Shown one piece after another: positions 56,270-64,000 of a stretch of 64,000 nucleotides of DNA. The first letter of the stretch is position 1, and every line of letters begins with the position of its first letter. The DNA comes from Sweltsa coloradensis (taxonomy: Eukaryota; Arthropoda; Insecta; Plecoptera; Chloroperlidae). The notes beneath the pieces were generated by a model, which did not search any database, had not been told where the DNA came from, and saw only the letters and a list, made by a program, of their open reading frames with translations. The stretch spans positions 1,426,001 to 1,490,000 of the forward strand of contig JAMZAV010000008.1 of the NCBI GenBank assembly GCA_024449915.1, read 5' to 3'. Both the position numbers and the translations under genes were made by a program.

Positions 56270-56960
56270 TCATAGACTTGCGAATCTGCTCAGTTTAAAA
56301 CTCTCCACTGTCTACCTGTAGCCTTCCTATCACCACACACCACACTCGCGACACAAATCATGTGGTAGGCATCACAGCATTATCCGCTCCCCCTATTAAT
56401 CAACAGCTTGGGTACAACGTACATACTGTAAACATTTGTGTGTACCGAACGCTGGCGAGCTGTCACATGGCCAGTAGCGTATATTCATGACTATTCAACA
56501 ATGGTAATGAGCCGATGAATTAAGGTATCGATCCAGAGGGTTGAGGTCACAGCCACACAACATACTCACTTCGGCGGCTCGTAATATGTCAAAGGGTGGA
56601 CATTGGTCAATTAACCGATTATCACGTATGTATAAATTATTCGTTCACTTTGATACCCAAATGAAATGTAAATTCTTTCCTTCGAAAGATGTCCTTGGAC
56701 AAGTCACTTATTCAGGTGACTAACTAGGTTCAGAGTAAGAGGTTTGCTGAAAATGGAGTACCAAAACGCTGACAGTCGGGTCGGGTTTGGGTAGGGAATA
56801 GACACCTCTTATAATAGGCCTACTGCATGTGAAAATGGATATTCAATTTTACTTGTGAAAAATCTTACAGTCTAATTTTCTCACAATTTATTTTCTTTTG
56901 ACTGTATTTTAATTGAATGGAATTTTTATAAGACGCTTAATCTATGATTTAAAATTGTGT
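56270..56960. other. No gene; possible SINE fragment at 56690-56745
   Basis: TTCAGGTGACTAACTAGGTT resembles the reversed middle of SINE family A, but only ~30 bp align. Confidence 0.4.
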
Positions 56961-57122
56961 GGACCGGCACCTCCACCAATACAGTACGTAAATCCTGGAC
57001 CGGCACCTCCACCAATACAGTACGTAAATCCTGGACCGGCACCTCCACCAATACAGTACGTAAATCCTGGACCGGCACCTCCACCAATACAGTACGTAAA
57101 TCCTGGACCGGCACCTCCACCA
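56961..57122 (+). repeat. 36-bp minisatellite, 4.5 identical copies
   Basis: The unit begins CCGGCACCTCCACCAATACA and ends GTACGTAAATCCTGGA. All copies are identical. As 36 is a multiple of 3, every open frame repeats a 12-residue motif (GPAPPPIQYVNP on the plus strand). The 14-bp CGGCACCTCCACCA part of the unit is the signature block of MITE family B. Confidence 0.97.
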
Positions 57123-57124
57123 TC

Positions 57125-60090
57125 GCTTAAAATATATTTTGTTGTCACCCAAAAAAACGCGTACCTGATGAGCATTGTCAACTTTCAATACGCTCTTCAT
57201 CAGCAATGTGATGAGTTTGTAATATTTCGAGTATAAAAACAAGTTTGTAACCCTTTGGAAATCAGTTTGTAACAAATGAAAGATACGCATTTAAGATTGT
57301 TGCATGTGCTCGGGCAAACCAGCTGCTTTGAGGCGGAATGCATGGGCTTATGCCGGAACGCTTTAAGACCTCTAAATTTCACTCTTATATTTTGACACTT
57401 GAATAGGTTATTTGCGCATTTTTAGTGCATTTTTATGACATTGATTAGTATTTTAAATGTGTCAAAAAAGGCTGGGCTATGACATATTTTTTAACTATCG
57501 ATATCACACGAAATTTTCGATATCGATGACGATATATCGAAAATTAATTATTATTTGTAAACAAAAAATCTAAAATACAAAAATTGTATCAAAGTAGAAT
57601 GCTTACTATTGATGTGTTATAATGATGAGGTATCGACCAAAATGAGAAACGATATTTACGTTCTCACACCCAACTTGAATGACCCGAACCCTCCACCATT
57701 TATGAAAGTCAGGACGATTTATTGTAGGCTACCCGGCACCTCCACCATAATTATCACGCAAACCAAAATTTGAAGAAAAAGATCAATTTTGCTTAAATAT
57801 TTACAGCATTAAGGGGTTACAAACTTATATTCCCAAAATTCCTATCCTCGTTTTTGTTTTTGACGTTTTAAAACAGAATTTTTATTATTTGTAAATTTCG
57901 AATTTGATATGGTCAATCGATAGAAAGTATCCAATTATCAATATTAACGATATTAGTGTGTAAACATTTATTTGAAATGTGGAAATGTTGTCTGATAAGA
58001 CAAGCGTATAACATTTCTAAAAAACCTAGCAAAGTTTAAACATTGTTGTGTAAAAATCAGAGGTCAAAATGTGGTCCGGAGTGAATGTGAAATTTGCTGG
58101 ATCTAGCTATCAAATAATTTTTAAGTGGGCTTTTAAAGTTGTTAAAAAGTTAGCTCGTGTTAATCTAACCGTCTTAATCAGGTTTAATCTAGTAGTGTTC
58201 CTTATACGAAGCATAATATCCTTTGTAAAAGTGTGATTGCCGATTTGTCTTTGAACGTTCCTTTCCTAGACAGTGTGGTAAACAGATGCAAATAGTAATT
58301 TGAGAAATTTAACCGTTGCCCGTTTGAGAGAATGCAAATGAGTAGTAATTATATAGGCCTACGTGAGGAAGTGCCTGCATGGAAGCTCGAGTTACTTTAA
58401 TTGGAATGGTCTGACTGAGTGAGACGCTATCTGCTGAGAAATAACTTGGGAGACCACAGCACCGGGGACAGTTAATGGATTGGGTTGGCTTGGGATATTA
58501 TTCTGGTGGCCGTAGACTTCTTGTCAAGACTCAAACTAGATGTACTTGATCCTCATCACATCTCTTCGTTCTTGCACACTTTGGGTTTCACACAAGTTCC
58601 GTAGAAGAGTACACTGAAATGGCCAACTAGTACAGTTGCTAAACTGTTTTTCTTTAGTCCTCTGTTTCTCATTAGCTTCAAATGAGGGGGTGTAATTTCA
58701 GGCTCTAGGGCAAGATAAAGACGCAAGACAATAGACCAACTTCATATCTAACTAAAGTTTATCATACAATACTGTCCGGGCTAGTTTCGTGTCGCTTCCA
58801 CGTTTCAACTGTCAAAGAGGTATTGATTCATTAGCAAAAACATGTTTTGACGTGAAAGATTAAGCTACGAGTTAGTCTTACATCTGAACCCTCTTTTCTA
58901 ACTTTACTCGCTCGTTTCTTAATTAATTCCATATTTTTGCTGAGGCAGATTTTAATCAGGTCTTCATCAATCAAGTATCCCCGAACGCGAGAGATTGCGC
59001 GTGCGGATCTTGTGATTCACCAACCAGCGACAACCAGAACCTAGGTAACCACCTCCGAATGCAAGAAATGGTTTTGCACTTTAAATACAACACATTTATT
59101 GTATCTAGGAATCCGTCTTTCCTAAATTTGTATGTTTAATAATATTTTCAGCAAGTTATAACCTGATAATGTGTGCCCTTTAACCCAAACAGCAAATATT
59201 TAATAACATTTTTGAAATACAAATAATAAATTATAAAATTCTTTGGATTTAGCTGTGTGTATTAAAAATCCTAAACAAACATGACATTCAATTAAAAGGT
59301 ACAAAATGTTCTGTAAATGAAACTGTCACCAATATGTCGGCATTCAACTTGCAAAAGTGTAAAGCTAGTCCAAGTAGTGCTAGATATTTTATAAACAATT
59401 CATTACAGTGTGTTTAGTGTCTGCTAGAGAACACACACATGATGTGACGACACTATCGATCCCCTAACACGTGTCACGCTGTCATGCAATGCAGGTGTTG
59501 AGAAACAGACAGCCCTGGCTGGATTTCAACTGAAATGCAACGTGAATAGATAGCTCCGTGTCCGATCAACGTCTATAAAGTCAGAGCTCAGACTCCCCCC
59601 CACCCACCCACTCACAGACAGCGTTACGGGTTCGTTACAATTGACCCTTGAAAGCACGGCTAGACGAAAAAACGTCCGAGTGGAAAATCTAGCCCTTCAA
59701 AAAACCGGTCAAGGAAATAAGTCGTTATTGGGAATGAGCATCTTTTTGTACGTCTGGTAATCAATCGACGTTGCATGAGCCAATTTCTTATTCTGGGCCG
59801 ATCATCTCTGCACCTGGTACCGGCAGATCGCGCTCACCGCTAGCATACGACGGTGATAATCGGGAGGGCGCAAGTTCAGTTCCTTCCGCTGTAAGTTTGT
59901 CTTAAGATTTCACTCAGTCTCAAGCAGTCATAAACGTTATAAAGATGTCAGCAGGTTGTCCAGCTTCATATATAAATCTTCAAAAGAGACATTCCGAGTG
60001 AAACTGGATTAGACCCTACGATGTTGTTTCCTACACATACTATATGATGTGAATAATTATAGAATGAGTTTACAGCTGTCATCACAACTA
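57125..60090. other. No gene recognised
   Basis: 57498-57545 is rich in ATCGAT/CGATAT words and includes TATCGATA (a DREF-type site). CCCGGCACCTCCACCA recurs at 57731-57746 as an isolated scrap of MITE family B. A weak tRNA-like head (GCGCAAGTTCAGTTCC as B box) lies at about 59820-59890. Confidence 0.4.
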
Positions 60091-60160
60091 CATTATTTAT
60101 TTATTTATTTATTTATTATATTTATTTATTTATATTATATTTATTATTATTATTATTTAC
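60091..60160. repeat. (TTTA)n / (ATT)n microsatellite
   Basis: TTTA tetramers, interrupted by ATTATA, grade into ATT trimers; a small SINE copy follows. Confidence 0.95.
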
Positions 60161-60177
60161 GAATCAATAGTTTATTA

Positions 60178-60240
60178 AGATCCCGCTTCGACCGGTGTAG
60201 TCACTTTTTTAATTTCTGTATAAGTACTAACATAACTGCG
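60178..60240 (+). mobile_element. SINE family D, 5'-truncated copy
   Basis: CCGGTGTAGTCACTTTTTTA and ATTTCTGTATAAGTACTAAC match 60437-60482 of the copy below; most of the tRNA head is missing. Confidence 0.6.
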
Positions 60241-60374
60241 TCATAGTCGCCTACTATGAAGCCAAGGTTAAACATCATATATCCCAAATCTGGGGTTACA
60301 GAGATGGTTTGTAATCTCCAGTTAATTTCGTATGTAGTCTACAAAAAAAAACAAGAATTAGACAGTTTTAAATT

Positions 60375-60490
60375 GGCGGCCGCATAGCTCAGATGGTAAG
60401 AGCATAGCCCGGACAGCAGCTAAGGTCCCGAGTTCGATCTCCGGTGTAGTCACTTATTTAATTTCTGTCTAAAGTACTAATATAGCCCTA
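60375..60490 (+). mobile_element. SINE family D, copy with full tRNA-derived head
   Basis: Perfect A box (CATAGCTCAGATGGTAAGAG) and a good B box (GAGTTCGATCTCC) at tRNA spacing; the D arm pairs (GCTC/GAGC). The acceptor stem does not close, and the sequence continues in GTAGTCACTTATTTAATTTC, shared with the copy at 60178. Hence a short SINE rather than a tRNA gene. Confidence 0.7.
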
Positions 60491-60494
60491 TGTA

Positions 60495-62430
60495 TATATT
60501 ATATACGAAAAAAATACTTTATCATACACATACACCATAAAAATACATACAAGATACATAATTGATAAACTTCTTGGTTTGACTAACTGTGTATTCCTGT
60601 TAGTTGAGATCGGAGATGTTGGAACCTTATCCCAACAAATGTTTGGTCAACACACTTTTAAAACAATTAATAACATCGAAACAACGACAACAAAGACGAA
60701 GCATTATCGAGACTAATATGAAAATGCTTATACATTCTAACGTTAGAAAGTTAGAAACTGTGAAGACACATAAAAAGCGTCTACGATTGGAGCTAAAGTT
60801 CTTGCGTAAAGGGCTTCTTTTCACATCTTCGTATTTTCTACCTATTTGCCATTCTATTTACATTTGGTATACACCTATTTTAAAAGGACTAATGTGATTG
60901 AAGGGATTTATTTAATTTATATCGCATGTTTATGTATGAGTCTGATTTGAGATATAATCATGATCAAATTTGAAAGCGAATTGGATTGAATGAACTCTCT
61001 CCAGACCAATAATTGTTATTTTCATATGATTGATTACACAATCGCATTAACCAACTTACCTACTCTTGGGATATGAACCTACAAAATATAATGAATACAT
61101 AAAATCCGTTAGTAACTCTCCTGCTAGACAAGGGAAATAAAATATTCATTCGAATACATATAATAAAATGATTATTGGACTAGTTGGAAAATATCATTTT
61201 TACAGGGCAATATTTGGATACTTCTTTATTTTACTTAAAATAAGGTGTGACCGTAAATTTTCTTTAGTTTCTATGTAAGAATTTCGATTTTCAATGGGGT
61301 TAAATTTAATATGTATTCATAGATATTTATAATAAGTGCAAAGAATCCCCATCGCGTGGCTTTTAAAGAGAGACACAAAATAAATTTCTCCTAATTGACA
61401 AATGGTGCCCATGCCGTAGAAGGGAAATTTAAATGTTAAATATTCACATCCAAAATGCTAATTTTAACTACCTCTAATCGTGAGATAGAACTACACCTGT
61501 TTTTAAACTTCAATTATAATGTAAAGTGGAACTTATCGAATTAACTAACTATTCGGTCATTGAGATCTGTGTGCTGCAGCTCGAAGGACGCAATCTCAAT
61601 GGTAATGCACAAGTCTGTTAGGTATGCATGAGCACAAGTGCCACTATCTCATTCGATTACTTGTATTAAATCTTGCACTGGCTTCTGTTAACTAATCGCT
61701 TTACAATCGCAACCTGCGGTATCATGTTAGAACTTCGGTATCTTCTCAACAACCCTGGAACCAACGCTTTTCTCCTGGGAAACTTTAATTTTACCTTCCT
61801 AGTAGCACGTTCTTGTTCTAGTACTAGTGTGATTTTTAGGATAAACCACTTCCTAAGCTTTCAAGTAATGTTTTTAACGAATATTACGTTTGATATACAC
61901 TTTTCAGTAATATATACCAACCGTTGTTTTCTTTATTTCGTACCGCGTGACTTCAAGTTTGATGTGAAATGATGACTATAATCCTTGATTATCCATTTGG
62001 GCGTCATATAAAGTAAGACTTGGCAAATTATTATAAAATGCCTCTTCGTTATTCCACGGCTTATTGCAAATTGTAATTTAATTTCTCCGGTATGCTTTGA
62101 GTAGTGTAACATGTATCGGCAGATTATGTTTCCGTAACCAGTGGGCTCAATACTTGTGCAATCCCTCGCTTTGATCCAGCCACACGAGGGCTAGAGCACG
62201 CTTAGAACACGTTCATACCAGGTGATTGAGCTAAATTATTCTCTCGTTTGCCCAGCTCATTACTAAGTTATTAGCGCGTAATTAGAAAAGTTGTGGACCA
62301 ACTTGGTCCGTATTAAAAACTAAACTTGTTTTGGGTCTAGAAGCTTCGTCACCAGAAAGTTCAATATTATATATTTAAAGGTTTCAACTCTATAAATAGC
62401 AGAAGTTTTAACTTATGCCCGAAAAACTAG
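60495..62430. other. No gene recognised
   Basis: Open frames of 97-99 codons at 60604-60897 (Lys/Arg-rich) and 61673-61972 (Phe-rich) have AT-biased compositions and no known motif. Confidence 0.4.
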
Positions 62431-62434
62431 AAGC

Positions 62435-62580
62435 TGATGGCAGAGACTTTGTGTAGGCAACGTTCTCATACTCGAGAGTTCGCTGGTTCGAATCCCTTCC
62501 CCTGCAACCTTGACTGAAGGGTGTGCCCTCATACCTTCACCTGAGAAAGTTGCCCTTGGCTAGGTTTCCCTAGTAACAAT
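62435..62580 (+). mobile_element. tRNA-derived SINE, same subfamily as 14760
   Basis: B box GCTGGTTCGAATCCC at 62482-62496, then AACCTTGACTGAAGGGTG, ACCTTCACCTGAGAAAG and TTGCCCTTGGCTAGGTTTCC. The TTGCCCTTGG block ties it to 14760-14905. An ATT-type tail follows (62578-62591). Confidence 0.65.
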
Positions 62581-62869
62581 TATTATTATTAGTGAGTTTC
62601 TCTTTACTTATCAGGAAAAATGCTAATAAAAACAACGAATTTGTAACTGTAATTTGCATTACTATGGTTATTTATTAAAATATTCGGCAATCAGGCTTCG
62701 CAGTTCGCACGCACGCACATATACCTGGTTCAGGCTCTGCCCAGGCTTGCTGGCAGTGCAGTGCAGTGCTGTGCCCTCTCAAGTTATCACCGACCGGCAG
62801 CACTGATGGTTTCACATACATTCAACGATACTCGGGGATAATCGTTACAGGCTAAACCAACCAAAGCGA

Positions 62870-63160
62870 TTAAATATTTAAAAACCAATTGCACGGCAAC
62901 TGCAATTATTTCTCAAGCACGCAGTAGCTAGCTTAATATCCCAGTAAACATAAAAACGTGGCTAATTCATGTGTTTGCTTATGGCTAATTAATGAAATAA
63001 TCGTGCGATGCCGTTTTGACCATCCTATTAGGTTTGATGTATTCAACTTAGATGTGATAAGTGACATGATTAATACGTATGGACGTAGCTGTCAGTTTGC
63101 TGTCATGCCGTTCTTTGCCATTGCATGATTGTTACCACCGATAAATAGTTTACATTGAAA
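62870..63160. promoter_or_regulatory. Possible cis-regulatory cluster (homeodomain and Meis-like sites)
   Basis: Non-repetitive DNA with GGCTAATTCATG (62959), GGCTAATTAATGAAATAATC (62982), TGATTAATAC (63067), two CTGTCA motifs ten bases apart (63089-63106), and TGATTGTTACC. TAATTA-type sites beside TGTCA half-sites are typical of Hox/TALE-bound enhancers, but chance is likely in AT-rich DNA. Confidence 0.2.
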
Positions 63161-63164
63161 GTTG

Positions 63165-64000
63165 TGACTAGTCCGATAAAGCAATGAATGCCGTCTTTGA
63201 AAACGACTTCTCTGAGACGATCTAATGCGCTGTATTTTGTTTAATATAGATATCTTACATTTCTTTACCATGATTAAGGTACATTTTGCTTTCGAAATTT
63301 AGTAAAATACATAATTAATTTTCATCTTTTTCACATTTATTCTTTATTTGTATACTTGTGCCTCCTTTATTGTGCTTTATTGATGTACACACAAAATTCT
63401 AATATAAAATGTAAAATATTATAATCCGGTGACCGAAATATTCGGCGGTAGTTGGGATCTAAAACCGCATTCATAGGTCAGGGATGAGCGGTATAAGCAC
63501 ATGCAATGTAAGTAGCAATCATAGTCATCATATCTACAGCTCTAATACACATGCACATATTGGACATATTTATTAAATATGCAGGCTCTGACGCAAGCAT
63601 ATGAGGTTGTTGTAGGAATTTTATATTTTATTTTTAAATTTTCCTGACTAGATGTACAGTTTTACAAGTTTATATTTGCATATTAAAAAGAGTAATATTT
63701 TAATGTAAATGTGTCAGAATCGCAACATTGCAGTCCGATAGCGATGTGTTTATATTTAAATTATGTGGGTCAACAAAATATGAATCATACTATATCGTTT
63801 GCATGATCTTCGATACACATCGCTCTACATAACCTGCACAAGTGAAATCGCTCGCTCGATGTTGGTAGAATGTGCTAGTTCCACCATATTGTTCCCGGGA
63901 CTTATCAAGACAAGAAGCGTTCTCTCCAGTGACCCGTCGCCGCAGAAACTCGTCGCTAGCTCGTCTTTTGTTTTCTTATTGTGAATCCAACTGTGTAGGT
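63165..64000. other. No feature recognised
   Basis: AT-rich; the last 150 bases become GC-richer (to about 50%) with a 61-codon frame at 63799-63984 of no known family. Confidence 0.4.

Noticed and set aside
56913..57290. Several frames with 12-residue repeats (e.g. proline-rich GPAPPP)
   Set aside because: The 36-bp minisatellite is open in many frames simply because the unit length is a multiple of three; the motif belongs to a MITE block, so a real protein is unlikely.
57498..57545. DREF-type TATCGATA site as a promoter
   Set aside because: Surrounded by other ATCGAT-rich words and no gene start is nearby.
60375..60448. Functional nuclear tRNA gene
   Set aside because: Good A and B boxes but the acceptor stem does not pair, and the flank is shared with a second copy at 60178, so it is a SINE.

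Overview
The window looks like animal nuclear DNA that is almost entirely non-coding: AT-rich, full of microsatellites and short non-autonomous repeats, with no long open reading frame. The best clue to lineage is a nuclear copy of mitochondrial DNA at about 47200-47600. It carries the 3' end of the small-subunit rRNA, an almost perfectly foldable tRNA-Val (anticodon TAC) and the start of the large-subunit rRNA, all on one strand. The 12S-Val-16S order together with an arthropod-like 12S terminus points to an arthropod. TAGGCC-rich DNA and a tRNA-derived SINE with many copies fit a large invertebrate genome. I cannot name the species.

Layout. 0-17 kb: intergenic or intronic DNA with SINEs, a ~620 bp palindrome inserted in a SINE (2031-2651), MITEs, a cluster of homeodomain/TCF-like sites (7793-7990) and one GC-rich candidate exon bounded by good splice signals (8900-9008). 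17.7-22.3 kb: an unusual domain saturated with TAGGCC/GGCCTA motifs. It is bounded on the minus strand by two possible gene starts, one opening MAAPAKKPDV (17768-18010) and one resembling the N-terminal half of a THAP zinc finger (21781-22077) behind a small CpG-rich, promoter-like segment. 22.5-36 kb: foldback insertions, SINEs, two copies of a ~580 bp repeat, a MITE with long terminal inverted repeats, and a hAT-type MITE with near-perfect 8 bp target duplications. 37-64 kb: a GC-rich candidate first exon (37829-37987), three more copies of the ~580 bp repeat, long (TTC)n, (TTAC)n and GAGTGTT arrays, the mitochondrial insert, the 3' end of a non-LTR retrotransposon (55643-56265), a 36 bp minisatellite with identical units, and a second small SINE family.

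The most interesting signal is a class of foldback elements. Four separate inverted-repeat insertions (22543-22838, 40377-40527, 47741-47951, 55221-55462) carry in at least one arm, facing outward from the centre, the same arrangement: a 7-nt motif resembling CUGANGA, exactly one extra base, a 6-7 bp hairpin, then GAAA. This is the layout of a hammerhead ribozyme core, a motif known from terminal repeats of Penelope-like elements. Two of the four also show target duplications of roughly 11-13 bp and a ~40 bp one-sided tail, as expected for retroposed Penelope-type ends. The extra base and the unproved outer stems mean this is a hypothesis.

There is no operon-like or pathway logic here: the genes are at best isolated exons, and most recognisable sequence is mobile DNA. 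Repeat identities were judged by eye from shared motifs between copies inside this window; no database search was possible.
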